This document shows, piece after piece, positions 18,758 through 28,258 of a stretch of DNA of 64,000 nucleotides. A program made the translations under genes and the position numbers. Every line of letters starts with the position of its first letter. Positions within the stretch are counted from its first letter, which is position 1. This DNA is from Flagellimonas aequoris (GTDB lineage: Bacteria; Bacteroidota; Bacteroidia; Flavobacteriales; Flavobacteriaceae). The notes under the pieces are model-generated. The model did no database searches and had not been told where the DNA came from. It was given only the letters and a program-made list of their open reading frames with translations. Location of the stretch: the NCBI RefSeq assembly GCF_003584165.1, contig NZ_QXFJ01000008.1, positions 248,001-312,000 on the forward strand. The letters run 5' to 3'.

Positions 18758-18829
18758 AGCGATTTATTTGAAAATTATAGGCTCCATAATCAACTACATA
18801 GTTGCGTTCAAACAGAATTTTAGAACAGT

Positions 18830-18903
18830 TTGTCATTCCCGCACTTGATGCGGAATCTATTCAATCTTGCCTGAGTGGATTCCTGTTTTCACAGGAATGA
18901 CAA
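18830..18903. repeat. 74-bp palindromic interspersed element
   Basis: The element is bounded by a perfect 10-bp inverted repeat, TTGTCATTCC and GGAATGACAA. Inside are two smaller hairpins: CCGCA-cttga-TGCGG and ATTCCTGT-tttc-ACAGGAAT. This modular hairpin style recurs in the etfB-etfA gap (59275-59335), with the shared words CTTGA and CGGAATCTATT. It has no coding capacity and resembles a REP/MITE-like intergenic repeat. Confidence 0.7.
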
Positions 18904-18904
18904 T

Positions 18905-18933
18905 TTGTAGGCGATTTTATTCTTTTATTTTTG
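18905..18933 (+). promoter_or_regulatory. Promoter for the TrmH-family methyltransferase gene
   Basis: TTG at 18905-18907 is followed after 18 bases by TATTTTTG at 18926-18933, a full match to TAnnTTTG. The -33 triplet begins two bases after the palindromic repeat ends. Confidence 0.65.
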
Positions 18934-19019
18934 TCCCAAAATAGGGTGGAAGACGAATATATCGCTTTCATCAGGTTCCCAAAATTTTTGTTGATATTTT
19001 GGCCCCAATGGTTAAAAAA

Positions 19020-19559
19020 ATGAATCGAAAACTTGAAAATAGTGAGTTGGAGCGGTTGGACGTGGCCGGTTTCAAAGAAGCGGAAAAGACCCCCATCATT
19101 GTAATCTTGGACAACATCCGCAGCCTGAACAATATTGGTTCGGTGTTTCGAACCGCAGATGCCTTTTTGGTGCAAAAGATTTATCTCTGTGGCATCACGG
19201 CCACCCCTCCCCATAAAGATATCCGGAAAACGGCCCTTGGCGCCACGGAGAGTGTGGATTGGGAATACCGAAAGGATACCTTGGAACTGTTACAGGAATT
19301 GAAACAAGCGGGGATAAAGACTATTTCGGTGGAGCAGGCGGAGAATGCCATCATGCTCAACGATTTTCATGTGGACGCCAACACAACGGTGGCCTTGATC
19401 TTTGGAAATGAGGTCAAGGGAGTGTCCCAAGAGGTAGTATCGGCCAGTGATGCTGTTTTGGAAATTCCGCAGTTGGGGACCAAGCATTCCCTCAATATTT
19501 CGGTAAGTGCAGGGATAGTAGTGTGGGATGTATGGTGCAAACTCCATGCCCAAAAATAA
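19020..19559 (+). CDS. TrmH/SpoU-family RNA 2'-O-methyltransferase
   Basis: This is a SPOUT-class methyltransferase of about 179 residues. The three knot motifs are in order: DNIRSLNNIGSVFRTADAF, ALIFGNEVKGVS and GTKHSLNISVSAGI. It transfers a methyl group from S-adenosylmethionine to a ribose 2'-OH of tRNA or rRNA. The short length without an added RNA-binding domain resembles TrmL/TrmH-type tRNA enzymes. The frame is open to a TTG at 18999 and there is also an ATG at 19008; the ATG at 19020 gives the family-like MNRKLENSELERL. A canonical promoter lies about 90 bases upstream. Confidence 0.88.
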   Translation: MNRKLENSELERLDVAGFKEAEKTPIIVILDNIRSLNNIGSVFRTADAFLVQKIYLCGITATPPHKDIRKTALGATESVDWEYRKDTLELLQELKQAGIKTISVEQAENAIMLNDFHVDANTTVALIFGNEVKGVSQEVVSASDAVLEIPQLGTKHSLNISVSAGIVVWDVWCKLHAQK

Positions 19560-19582
19560 AAAAAGCCCTGATGTACAGGGCT
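19557..19582 (-). terminator. Terminator between convergent trmH-like and folK-dNK genes
   Basis: The hairpin AGCCCTG-atgta-CAGGGCT is followed on the minus strand by a long T tract. It therefore serves mainly the leftward folK-dNK transcript, although it sits close to the end of the rightward gene. Confidence 0.75.
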
Positions 19583-19674
19583 CTATATAAAGTTTGAGTT
19601 AGTTAGTCTCGTATTTTGAGGGCTCTAAGAAAATAAAACCAATCGTTATATCCAAATATTTTGTGAAAATTCTC

Positions 19675-20820
19675 TTAAAAGTTTGAGGAAAGAATGTTGT
19701 CCTCCAACTTTTCCAAAATGGATTCGTAGTCGGCGGGATGGTGTACAAAATCCATTTCGCTAATGTCAATGATCAGGCTATTCTGGTCTTGGTGGCTTTT
19801 GATAAAATCCAAATAACCCCTATTGATTTTTTCCAGGTACTCAGGGTCAATGTTTTGCTCGTAGTCCCGACCTCTTTTCTTGATATTGGCCAACAAGCGT
19901 TCCGTGTTCTGGTAGAGGTAAAGATAGATTTCCGGTTTTTTCACCTCCTTGTACATAAAGTTGAAAACTTTTCGGTACAGGTTGTATTCTTCACGCTGCA
20001 AGGTCACCTTGGCAAAGATCAGCGATTTGAAGATGTCATAATCGCTCACCATAAAATTCTTGAACAAGTCAAATTGGGAGGTATCGTCCATAAACTGTTG
20101 GTAACGATCGGCCAGAAAGGACATTTCCAAAGGAAAGGCGTAGCGCGACTGATCCTCATAGAATTTGGATAAAAAAGGGTTGTCCGCAAATCGCTCCAAA
20201 ATCAATTTGGCATTGAAATCGTTGGCGATCATGGTAGAAAGAGTGGTCTTTCCGGCACCGATGTTCCCTTCAATGGAAATCAGTTGCAGCTGCGAAAAAA
20301 GCCCGACACGATCTTTAAAAAGCTTGTGCTTCGTTTTGGTCAATTTACTTTTGTCCCTGCATTCCTGGAGCAGATTTCGAGTATCTTTCTCAAAAATGGG
20401 ATGATAAAACTGAGGGGCAATATCCGATAGCGGTTTCAAGACAAAATTGCGGTTTTGCATCTGCGGATGCGGAATTACCAAGTCTCCCGTGTTGATGATT
20501 TCTTGACCGTAATAAATGATATCAATGTCCAAGGTCCGGGAACTGTAACCGTCACCTTGGGAACGAACACGTCCAAAATCTTGTTCTATGCCCAACAGGT
20601 TGTCGAGCAGTGCTTTTGGATCTAGCGGCGTTAGGACAGAAACACAAATATTCAGGAATTCGTCACCCTCAAAACCAACGGCGGGGTTTTCATACACCGA
20701 GGAAATATCCAACACTTTTCCAACCTGCCGTTGTATCTGGAATATTGCTTTTTGCAGGTTGGCAAGCCGATTGCCCAAATTGCTTCCGAGTGATAAATAT
20801 ACCTTGTGCTTTTTGCCCAT
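19675..20820 (-). CDS. folK: FolK-deoxynucleoside kinase fusion protein
   Basis: This 381-residue protein joins two enzymes. Residues 1-~160 are HPPK (FolK): SLGSNLGNRLANLQKAI, the metal-binding SSRTLDIDIIYYG and IPHPQMQNRNFVL. HPPK pyrophosphorylates hydroxymethyl-dihydropterin in folate synthesis. Residues ~178-381 are a deoxynucleoside kinase: P-loop EGNIGAGKTT near residue 184, the ERFADNPFL acidic/PFL motif, MSFLADRYQQ and a lid with KKRGRDYEQ. This fusion is known in Bacteroidota. It links folate synthesis and deoxynucleoside salvage in one chain, which fits the folA and thyA genes 28-35 kb away. It is divergent from sppA. Confidence 0.93.
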   Translation of the reverse strand: MGKKHKVYLSLGSNLGNRLANLQKAIFQIQRQVGKVLDISSVYENPAVGFEGDEFLNICVSVLTPLDPKALLDNLLGIEQDFGRVRSQGDGYSSRTLDIDIIYYGQEIINTGDLVIPHPQMQNRNFVLKPLSDIAPQFYHPIFEKDTRNLLQECRDKSKLTKTKHKLFKDRVGLFSQLQLISIEGNIGAGKTTLSTMIANDFNAKLILERFADNPFLSKFYEDQSRYAFPLEMSFLADRYQQFMDDTSQFDLFKNFMVSDYDIFKSLIFAKVTLQREEYNLYRKVFNFMYKEVKKPEIYLYLYQNTERLLANIKKRGRDYEQNIDPEYLEKINRGYLDFIKSHQDQNSLIIDISEMDFVHHPADYESILEKLEDNILSSNF

Positions 20821-20889
20821 AATCGAAGGAACAAAGTAAACAAAACAATACTACAATGGTTATATTTGGAACGTAATAAATTTTGTTGG

Positions 20890-22650
20890 ATGAACTTTTT
20901 GAGAAACCTGTTGGCTTCCATTTTGGGAAGTTTGGTGGCATTTGCGATTATCATGGGAATGTTCTTTATCTTTTTGATTTTGATGGGCAATTCCGATGAC
21001 GGGGTGGTGGTGAAAAAGAATTCCATTTTGGAAATCGGATTGATGATGCCCATTTTGGATTATACGGGAAAGGACGAGGCCGATCCTTTTGCCGCGCTTT
21101 GGGCAGCGGATATCGGTTTGGACGAGATCATACACGCCATAAAGGTGGCCAAGGAAGATGATGATATCGAGGGAATCAGCATTACCACCAGTTTTTTACA
21201 GGCCGGGATGGCCCAGACCAGGGAAATCAGGGAAGCTTTGCTCGACTTTAAGGCATCCGGGAAGTTTATCATGGCACATTCCGATTTTTATTCCCAAAAG
21301 GATTACTACTTGGCCAGTGTGGCAGATGAGGTCTATATGAATCCCGTCGGGGCATTGGATTTTAAAGGTTTGGCCACTGAAGTGTTATATTATAAAGACC
21401 TTCAGGAAAAAACGGGTATAAAGATGGAAGTCATCCGCCATGGGAAGTACAAAAGTGCCGTGGAGCCCTTTTTGTCCAATACCATGAGCGAGGAGAACCG
21501 TACCCAACTCAAGGAACTGCTCACCTCCATTTGGGACGTGATGCTGGACGACTTATCGGCATCAAGGAACATTTCCAAAGCAGATTTGAATATCATAGCC
21601 GATACATTGGGCGGAAGGACCCCAAAGCTGGCCGTGGCATCGGGATTACTGGATGGCACCTTGCACTTTGACCAGTACGAAGGATTGCTCAAGGAAAAAG
21701 TAGGGGTTGGGGAAGACGAAGAGTTGAACTATGTGTCGCTAACGGATTATGTTCAAAAGTCCAATAGGCAAAAAATACAGACCGGTACCGATAAAGTGGC
21801 CGTAATCTATGCACAGGGAGAAATATTTTTCGGGGAAGGCGGAAAAGATCAAATAGGCCAAGGGCTTATTGTGGATGCCCTAAAAAAAGCAGCCAAGAAC
21901 GAAAATGTTAAAGCCATTGTGTTCCGAGTGGATTCCCCTGGGGGCAGTGCGTTGGTCTCCGATATCATTTGGAGGGAAATGCAACTGGCCAAGGCGGTAA
22001 AGCCTGTGGTCGTTTCCTTTGGAAACGTGGCCGCATCGGGAGGCTATTATATTGGGGTGGGCGGTGATAAAATCTTTGCCGAACCCACTACCATTACCGG
22101 TTCCATTGGGGTGTTCGGAACCATTCCCAACGTAAACGAACTGGCCAAGAATGTAGGCATCAACGCGGAGCAAGTGGGGACCAACAAAAACTCGGTGGAT
22201 TATTCCCTTTTTGAACCCATGAGCGATTCGTTCCGGAAGGTGGTCTTGGAAAGCATCGAGGAAACGTACGGCACCTTTTTGGAGCGTGTGGCCCAAGGGC
22301 GTAACATGACCGTTGCCCAAGTGGATTCCTTGGCCCAAGGTAGGGTGTGGAGCGGTATCGATGCGAAAGCCAACGGTTTGGTGGACGAACTAGGGAATTT
22401 GGACGATGCCATTGCCGCTGCGGCCGAAATGGCCGGACTAGAATCCTATGGCATACGGCAATACCCCAAGTACAAGACCGACTTTGAGCGCTTTATGGAA
22501 AATTTGGGAGGAGTGAAAGCCAAAATAGGGCAGGAACTTATCCAAGAAGAAATTGGCACAGAGGCATACAAGATGTTGAAGGAGTTTAAGGATTTGAGCA
22601 AACAGGAAGGAATACAGGCCAAAATGCCGTTTAGTTTGAATATTAAATAG
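20890..22650 (+). CDS. sppA: Signal peptide peptidase SppA, 67K type
   Basis: This 586-residue membrane serine protease digests leftover signal peptides. One N-terminal membrane segment (AFAIIMGMFFIFLILMG) is followed by two tandem ClpP-like peptidase domains. The catalytic dyad matches E. coli SppA: Lys188 in GKYKSAVEPF of the N-terminal domain and Ser383 in GNVAASGGYY of the C-terminal domain. The frame is open to 20806, but the ATG at 20890 is the family start. It is divergent from folK-dNK with 69 bases between, and the next gene begins five bases after its stop. Confidence 0.95.
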   Translation: MNFLRNLLASILGSLVAFAIIMGMFFIFLILMGNSDDGVVVKKNSILEIGLMMPILDYTGKDEADPFAALWAADIGLDEIIHAIKVAKEDDDIEGISITTSFLQAGMAQTREIREALLDFKASGKFIMAHSDFYSQKDYYLASVADEVYMNPVGALDFKGLATEVLYYKDLQEKTGIKMEVIRHGKYKSAVEPFLSNTMSEENRTQLKELLTSIWDVMLDDLSASRNISKADLNIIADTLGGRTPKLAVASGLLDGTLHFDQYEGLLKEKVGVGEDEELNYVSLTDYVQKSNRQKIQTGTDKVAVIYAQGEIFFGEGGKDQIGQGLIVDALKKAAKNENVKAIVFRVDSPGGSALVSDIIWREMQLAKAVKPVVVSFGNVAASGGYYIGVGGDKIFAEPTTITGSIGVFGTIPNVNELAKNVGINAEQVGTNKNSVDYSLFEPMSDSFRKVVLESIEETYGTFLERVAQGRNMTVAQVDSLAQGRVWSGIDAKANGLVDELGNLDDAIAAAAEMAGLESYGIRQYPKYKTDFERFMENLGGVKAKIGQELIQEEIGTEAYKMLKEFKDLSKQEGIQAKMPFSLNIK

Positions 22651-22655
22651 AAAGG

Positions 22656-23363
22656 ATGACGCAAAGGGACAAAAGAGCTGCGTTTTCCATTTACCTCTAC
22701 CTAGGGGCTCTGTTCATTACTTCGTTAGTGGTGTCCAACCTTATTTTCCAGAAGTTTTTTCACTGGAACCCCTTTGGGGAAGTCACCGTTTTTGGTGCGC
22801 CGTTGTTTGAGCTTTCGGTCGGGATTTTACCTTATCCGGTTACTTTCTTGATTACGGATTTGGTCTCGGAGGTGTACGGGCAGAAAAAAGCCAATCAGGT
22901 GGTCACGGCAGGTATTTTTGCCTCTTTTTTCTCCATGGGCATCATTTTGTTGGCCAATTTTTCGGAAGCTATTCCCAGTTCCCCAGTGGATGATGTCACC
23001 TTCACCAAGGTATTCGGCTTGTCCCCCTTGGGTGTTTTGGCCTCTATGCTGGCCTATTTGGCCGCACAGTATATCGATATAAAAATCTATCATTATTGGA
23101 AAAAGGTGACAGATGGCCGGATGCTGTGGCTTCGGAACAACTTTTCCACCTTTTCTTCCCAGTTTATAGATACCCTAACGGTAATTACCCTATTATGTCT
23201 TTTTGGGGTATTGCCTTGGGATAAATTTTATGGTTTGTTGGTCAGCGGGGTCATTTTTAAGATCATAATTGCGGTGTTGGACACCCCTTTCCTCTATTTT
23301 TTCGTATATCTCATGCGTAAAAGATTTAACTTAAAAATAGGGGAGGAAATTTCTTTGGATTGA
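22656..23363 (+). CDS. Queuosine precursor transporter (YhhQ/DUF165 family)
   Basis: This 235-residue protein has about six membrane segments with the family hallmarks PVTFLITDLVSEVYG near residue 60, LAAQYIDIKIYHYWK and LRNNFSTFSSQFIDT. YhhQ-family proteins import queuosine precursors such as preQ0/preQ1 for tRNA modification. An AAAGG motif sits directly before the ATG. The start lies five bases after sppA, so the two are cotranscribed without an obvious functional link. Confidence 0.92.
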   Translation: MTQRDKRAAFSIYLYLGALFITSLVVSNLIFQKFFHWNPFGEVTVFGAPLFELSVGILPYPVTFLITDLVSEVYGQKKANQVVTAGIFASFFSMGIILLANFSEAIPSSPVDDVTFTKVFGLSPLGVLASMLAYLAAQYIDIKIYHYWKKVTDGRMLWLRNNFSTFSSQFIDTLTVITLLCLFGVLPWDKFYGLLVSGVIFKIIIAVLDTPFLYFFVYLMRKRFNLKIGEEISLD

Positions 23364-23399
23364 CAACTTCTCCTTTAATTTGTTGTAAAACATCTAAGT

Positions 23400-26093
23400 A
23401 TGAAGAAAAAAGTCCTAAAGATTGCCGGTATAACCCTACTTATCCTACTCGTCCTGATCATTGCACTTCCATTGTTCCTTCAAGGAAAGATTGAACAAAT
23501 CATCAAGGACAAAGTCAACAATAGCATCAACGCCACCTTCGATTTTGAAGATGCCAGCCTGAGCTTGCTCAAGAGTTTCCCGAATGCCAATTTGGAACTT
23601 ACTAATCTTTCTCTCGTCAACAAAGCACCTTTTGAAGGGGACACGTTGTTTTATGCAGGCGATATAGAACTCACCATGTCCATCAAGGAATTGTTCAAAT
23701 CTGCTGATGAGCCCATCGTCCTTCAAAAATTGAATGTGGACCATGCTAAAGTGAACATTAAGGTGGATTCAAGCGAGAATGCCAATTACGATATCGCCAA
23801 AGCGGATGAAAGTGTTCCAACAGAGACTACGGAAACATCCGATGACAATTTCACCTTGGCCATGGATTCCTATAGCATCACCAATTCGGAAATTGTGTAC
23901 CATGATCTTTCAAGTGGAATGCGTTTGGCCATTTCCGAAATGAACCACTCCGGTACCGGAGATCTGTCCCTGGAAAAATCCCAATTGAAGACCATGACCG
24001 ATGCCTTGGTTTCCTTTGAGATGGACAGCACTTTGTATCTGAACAAGAACAAGATCAACTTAGATGCCTTGATCGATATTGATCTGGCCGAGAGCAAATA
24101 TTCCTTTTTGGAGAACAAGGCGATGGTGAATCAATTGCCCTTGGTTTTTGATGGCTTCGTAAAACTAAATGATGACAACCAAGAGGTGGATATCACTTTC
24201 AAGACACCGTCTTCGGATTTCAAAAACTTTTTGGCCGTAATTCCCGAAGCCTATTCCAAAAACATTGAAACCGTTGAAACTACCGGAAATTTTGAGGTGA
24301 ACGGTCAGTTTAAAGGTATCGTTGACGATGAACACATTCCTACCTTCAAAATTGCCATCAATTCGGACAATGCCTCGTTCAAATATCCGGATTTGCCCAA
24401 AGCGGTTCGTAACGTGTATATCGATACCGAGATCAACAACGAAACGGGTATCACCGAGGATACCTATGTGAACATCAATAAATTGTCTTTCACCATTGAT
24501 CAGGACAAATTCAACATGAATGCCAAGATCAGGGAATTGATGGGCAATACCAAAGTGAACGCGCACATGGATGGCAAGATCAATTTGGCCAACCTTTCCA
24601 GTGCCTATCCAATGCCCGAAGATTTCAATTTGAAGGGTATGTTGAATGCGGATGTGACCACCAGTTTCGATATGGCATCGTTGGAAAAAAAACAGTACCA
24701 GAATACCAAGACCGCCGGGACTATGCAATTGACTGGGTTTGAGTATACTTCCGAGGAAATGAAGAATCCGGTGGCCATCAGCAATGCTGCCATGACTTTT
24801 AATCCACAAACCGTTACCTTGAATTCTTTTGAGGGGAAAACGGGCAGTACGGATTTCAACGCCACGGGAACCCTGACCAATTTGTTGGGCTTTATGTTCA
24901 ACAATGAAAATGTGGAGGGGAATTTCAAACTGACCTCTAACCAATTCGCCCTGAACGATTTTATGATGGAGGATACGGTTGAAGAGGGCCAGACGCAAAC
25001 CGAGACGCCTACTACTGGAGAGGAGCGCATCAAGATCCCTTCGTTTTTGGATTGTACGGTGGAGGCTGCCGCCAATACGGTGTTGTATGATGACCTAAAG
25101 CTGAAAAATGTGAAGGGTACTTTAGTGATCAAAGATGAGACGGCTACGGTAAAGAACCTGACCTCCGATTTGTTTGGCGGAACCTTGGGTCTGAACGGTT
25201 CGGTTTCTACCAAGGAGGCCAATTCCACTTTTGATGTGGATCTGGGGATGAGCAATTTCAACATAGGGGAATCTTTTGCCGGATTGGAACTCTTCAAAGT
25301 ATTGACGCCTTTGGCCAGTGCATTGCAGGGTAAGTTGAATTCCGATATTAAAATTGCAGGTAACCTGAAAGACGACTTTACGCCCAATTTGGCCACCATT
25401 TCAGGGAATTTATTGGCGGAACTGCTTTCACCAAAATTAGATACCGAAAAAGCACCATTGGTTTCGGCCTTGGACAGCAAACTGAATTTTTTAAACACCA
25501 AGGAAATTGATTTGAACGGACTTAAGACCGCCTTGAGTTTTGACAATGGTTCCGTAAAGGTGAAACCGTTTACGCTAAAATATAAGGACATCGGCATCAA
25601 CGTAGCGGGTAGCCATACCTTTGATAAACAAATGCAGTACACGGCAACCTTGGATGTTCCAGCCAAATATTTGGGCACGGAAGTAAACAAGCTGATTGCC
25701 CAAATGAACGATCAAAGCCTGCAAGAGGTGACCGTTCCGGTAACGGCAAACATTGGTGGCAGTTTTACCAATCCCACGGTGAGTACCGACCTTACCTCTA
25801 GTGTAAAGACCTTGACCACCAAATTGGTGGAAATCCAAAAGCAAAAATTGGTGAACAAGGGTAAGGATACGGCCAAGGATCTCTTGTCCGATGTGTTCAA
25901 AAAGGATGAGGGCGATACCACGGCCACCAAATCTTCTGAGGTAAAAGAGGCCTTGGGTAATTTGCTGGGGGGTCAAAAGGAAACCAAAACCGATACAGCC
26001 AAGACCACAACCAAGGAAGAAGACGTAAAGAATACAGCAAAATCCGTTTTGGGCGGTTTGCTGGGGAAAAAGAAAAAAGATACTGTGAACTAA
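23400..26093 (+). CDS. AsmA-family protein
   Basis: This 897-residue protein has one N-terminal membrane segment (residues ~7-28) and then a very long beta-rich periplasmic region. The AsmA N-terminal pattern (FLQGKIEQIIKDKVN, FEDASLSLLKSFPNANLEL) is clear, and the AsmA_2-like C-terminal part has FGGTLGLNGSVS and GKLNSDIKIAGNL. AsmA/TamB relatives form a long groove that carries lipids between the membranes. The final ~100 residues are low-complexity, rich in Lys, Thr, Asp and Glu. It begins 36 bases after the queuosine transporter and ends in a strong terminator, so it closes the sppA operon. Confidence 0.88.
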   Translation: MKKKVLKIAGITLLILLVLIIALPLFLQGKIEQIIKDKVNNSINATFDFEDASLSLLKSFPNANLELTNLSLVNKAPFEGDTLFYAGDIELTMSIKELFKSADEPIVLQKLNVDHAKVNIKVDSSENANYDIAKADESVPTETTETSDDNFTLAMDSYSITNSEIVYHDLSSGMRLAISEMNHSGTGDLSLEKSQLKTMTDALVSFEMDSTLYLNKNKINLDALIDIDLAESKYSFLENKAMVNQLPLVFDGFVKLNDDNQEVDITFKTPSSDFKNFLAVIPEAYSKNIETVETTGNFEVNGQFKGIVDDEHIPTFKIAINSDNASFKYPDLPKAVRNVYIDTEINNETGITEDTYVNINKLSFTIDQDKFNMNAKIRELMGNTKVNAHMDGKINLANLSSAYPMPEDFNLKGMLNADVTTSFDMASLEKKQYQNTKTAGTMQLTGFEYTSEEMKNPVAISNAAMTFNPQTVTLNSFEGKTGSTDFNATGTLTNLLGFMFNNENVEGNFKLTSNQFALNDFMMEDTVEEGQTQTETPTTGEERIKIPSFLDCTVEAAANTVLYDDLKLKNVKGTLVIKDETATVKNLTSDLFGGTLGLNGSVSTKEANSTFDVDLGMSNFNIGESFAGLELFKVLTPLASALQGKLNSDIKIAGNLKDDFTPNLATISGNLLAELLSPKLDTEKAPLVSALDSKLNFLNTKEIDLNGLKTALSFDNGSVKVKPFTLKYKDIGINVAGSHTFDKQMQYTATLDVPAKYLGTEVNKLIAQMNDQSLQEVTVPVTANIGGSFTNPTVSTDLTSSVKTLTTKLVEIQKQKLVNKGKDTAKDLLSDVFKKDEGDTTATKSSEVKEALGNLLGGQKETKTDTAKTTTKEEDVKNTAKSVLGGLLGKKKKDTVN

Positions 26094-26097
26094 AATT

Positions 26098-26127
26098 AAA
26101 AGGGCGATAAACATCGCCCTTTTTTAT
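26098..26127. terminator. Bidirectional terminator between the AsmA and DUF6090 genes
   Basis: AAAGGGCGAT-aaac-ATCGCCCTTT is followed by a T run to the right and preceded by A-rich sequence, so it can serve both convergent genes. Confidence 0.85.
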
Positions 26128-26891
26128 TCCTTGATCTCGCCGTTGATAGTGGCTAGGATTTCGTTCATGCTCTGCATCAATGGGGTGTAATGCAAGGTTT
26201 CCGTTGTAATACTGGTGAGGATGAACATCAACAGATTGTTCTCAAATTCGGTGGATTGCAAAAGGTGAAGGTTGCTCAGTTGTTCCTTGCCGACGGGCAG
26301 TCCCAAGTCACCCGAAACCCCCGTAAGGTCATAAATGGTCTTGATGCTGTTCCCGTTCCTTCGGAACATAGTAATGATCTGATCTCGTTCATGATCCAGC
26401 ATTGCTTCTTGTTTGGTAATATCTTCAATATTGGAAATCCAATTGGTGAGCAAAACCCGGAGATTTGGGTTCGACAGATCCTTTAAACTACCCGAATTGA
26501 TCATCTCTTCCAACAACGAATTGTTGGGGTTATAGGAAATATCAAAAGCGAGGGCATTGTACAACAAGTTGGACAGCTCCTCTTCATTGGGAAGATTCTC
26601 CTGATCTTGCATGAAACCAATGATTTTTTTGGAATCTTCGTAGCTTTTTTTGTTGACGGCAATAAGATTCTTGAGTTTGGTCTGGCTCGTCTCGAATTCC
26701 TTTTTCAGTCCGACCAGATATACCTGTTCTTTTTCCCTTTTGATGTGTTGTTCGTTGGCGTTGTCTATGGCAAGGGCAATCAAAATACCGATGACTACTA
26801 GCACTATTTCACCAATGGCATAAAGGATATAGTTGCTGATCTTTCTTTCTTCAACAAGACCTTTTCTTATTTTCCTAAAAAATTTAAGCAT
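26124..26891 (-). CDS. DUF6090 family membrane-anchored protein
   Basis: The ATG at 26891 gives 255 residues beginning MLKFFRKIRKG; a TTG two codons earlier is less likely. The N-terminus has the DUF6090 signature: a short basic region, then a single membrane segment IGEIVLVVIGILIALAIDN. The rest is alpha-helical and probably periplasmic. Members are abundant and often multi-copy in Flavobacteriaceae, with no known function. It lies 32 bases downstream of the YfcC-type transporter on the same strand and may be cotranscribed. Confidence 0.82.
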   Translation of the reverse strand: MLKFFRKIRKGLVEERKISNYILYAIGEIVLVVIGILIALAIDNANEQHIKREKEQVYLVGLKKEFETSQTKLKNLIAVNKKSYEDSKKIIGFMQDQENLPNEEELSNLLYNALAFDISYNPNNSLLEEMINSGSLKDLSNPNLRVLLTNWISNIEDITKQEAMLDHERDQIITMFRRNGNSIKTIYDLTGVSGDLGLPVGKEQLSNLHLLQSTEFENNLLMFILTSITTETLHYTPLMQSMNEILATINGEIKE

Positions 26892-26923
26892 GTTCAATTC
26901 TTTGGTAGCATTCGCATTTGCTT

Positions 26924-28258
26924 TTATCGATAGCCGATGACAACCGCTATGATTATGGCAATGGCACCGATCAAAAGCATGAGCGAGGTTGGTATGATGG
27001 CAAATTTAAACCATTTGTTATAAGGAACATTGCCGATGGCCAAAACAGCCATGAGGGCACCGTTGGTGGGAATGATCATATCGGCCATCACAGCACCGTA
27101 TTGGTAGGCCAAGACACAAGTCTGTCGCGAGAGACCTATTAAATCGGACAAAGGCACCAAAATGGGCATGGTAAGAACCGCTTGCCCTGAATAACTGGGC
27201 ACCGGAAAGTGGAGCAGTGAATGGGAGACCATCATTAGAATACCCGAGGTTGCCGGGGAAAAGTTTTGCAAAGGCCCGAACAATCCATATACAATGGTAT
27301 CCATGATCATGCCATCTGTCAAAATAATGGAAATGCTGTTTGCCAATCCCATGATGAGGGCTGCAAAAAGCATTTCCTTCATACCGTCAATATAGGTTTC
27401 AGTGGTTTTGTTCAGATTCATTTTGGCAAGTAGTGCCGCTAGAATGCCCAAGGCAAAGAAGCAGGCCGACATTTCATTAAAGCCCCATTCCAAATAAAGG
27501 ATTCCTAGAATTACGATTACAAAGGTCAGGCAAAGCAACCACAATATGGCGCTATGCCGAACCCCCATTTTTTGATGTGTGGGATTCATCAAGATTTTCT
27601 CAATCCGGTTTTTTTGGGCATAACGCAAAAGATAGACCAACCATACTAAAAATGCCACTAAAAGTACGGCCATACGAAAGGTTCCCCCGGACAATAAAGG
27701 GATTGCTGCTTCTTTCTGCGCAATAAGAACCGCAAAAGGATTGGAAGGACTGAACGAGCTGCCCACCACCGTGGAGCCATAACTTGCAAAGAGCATGGTG
27801 AGGGTATTATAGCCCAAACTTTTTCCGAACAAAATCAATACAGGGGCCAAGGCGACCACTTCTTCTTGCATACCAATGGAGACGCCCCCAGCGGTAAACA
27901 ATGTGGTTAAAATAATGAGGGCATAGGATTCCTTGCCATTAAGCAATACCACCAATTTGGCAAGTCCTTCAGTGAGGGCACCTGTTTTTTCAATAATATA
28001 GAAACAACCACCGATCAAAAAAATTAGGACGATTAGGTCAGCCCCTTTTTCCAGTCCTTCGGGAATGGAGACCAAAAGATCAAAAAACCCGGGTCTTTCC
28101 GCATCAACAGAATGATAGGAATTGTTAACTACCCGTGTAATTCCGGTTTCCTCCTCCAAAAATCTTTCATAACTGCCCTGTGGAACAACATAGGTGAACA
28201 ACCAGGAAAAGAAAATCACCCCAAGAAGAATGACAAAGGCATTGGGAAAGTTTTTCAT
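26924..28258 (-). CDS. YfcC/DcuC-family (C4-dicarboxylate carrier-like) transporter
   Basis: This protein of about 444 residues has around twelve membrane segments. It starts MKNFPNAFVILLGV at the ATG at 28258; ten upstream codons in frame are discarded because they add only hydrophilic residues. Conserved family stretches include YVVPQGSYER after the first helix, GGCFYIIEKTGAL, GVSIGMQEEVVALAPV, STVVGSSFSPSNPFAV and PVPSYSGQAVLTMPILVP. YfcC/DcuC-type carriers move dicarboxylates or basic amino acids; the substrate cannot be chosen from sequence alone. Confidence 0.85.
   Translation of the reverse strand: MKNFPNAFVILLGVIFFSWLFTYVVPQGSYERFLEEETGITRVVNNSYHSVDAERPGFFDLLVSIPEGLEKGADLIVLIFLIGGCFYIIEKTGALTEGLAKLVVLLNGKESYALIILTTLFTAGGVSIGMQEEVVALAPVLILFGKSLGYNTLTMLFASYGSTVVGSSFSPSNPFAVLIAQKEAAIPLLSGGTFRMAVLLVAFLVWLVYLLRYAQKNRIEKILMNPTHQKMGVRHSAILWLLCLTFVIVILGILYLEWGFNEMSACFFALGILAALLAKMNLNKTTETYIDGMKEMLFAALIMGLANSISIILTDGMIMDTIVYGLFGPLQNFSPATSGILMMVSHSLLHFPVPSYSGQAVLTMPILVPLSDLIGLSRQTCVLAYQYGAVMADMIIPTNGALMAVLAIGNVPYNKWFKFAIIPTSLMLLIGAIAIIIAVVIGYR

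Noticed and set aside
24605..25690. A 361-codon open frame on the minus strand over the AsmA-family gene
   Set aside because: The plus strand carries an intact AsmA-family protein throughout, and the minus frame shows no domain, signal or neighbour support.
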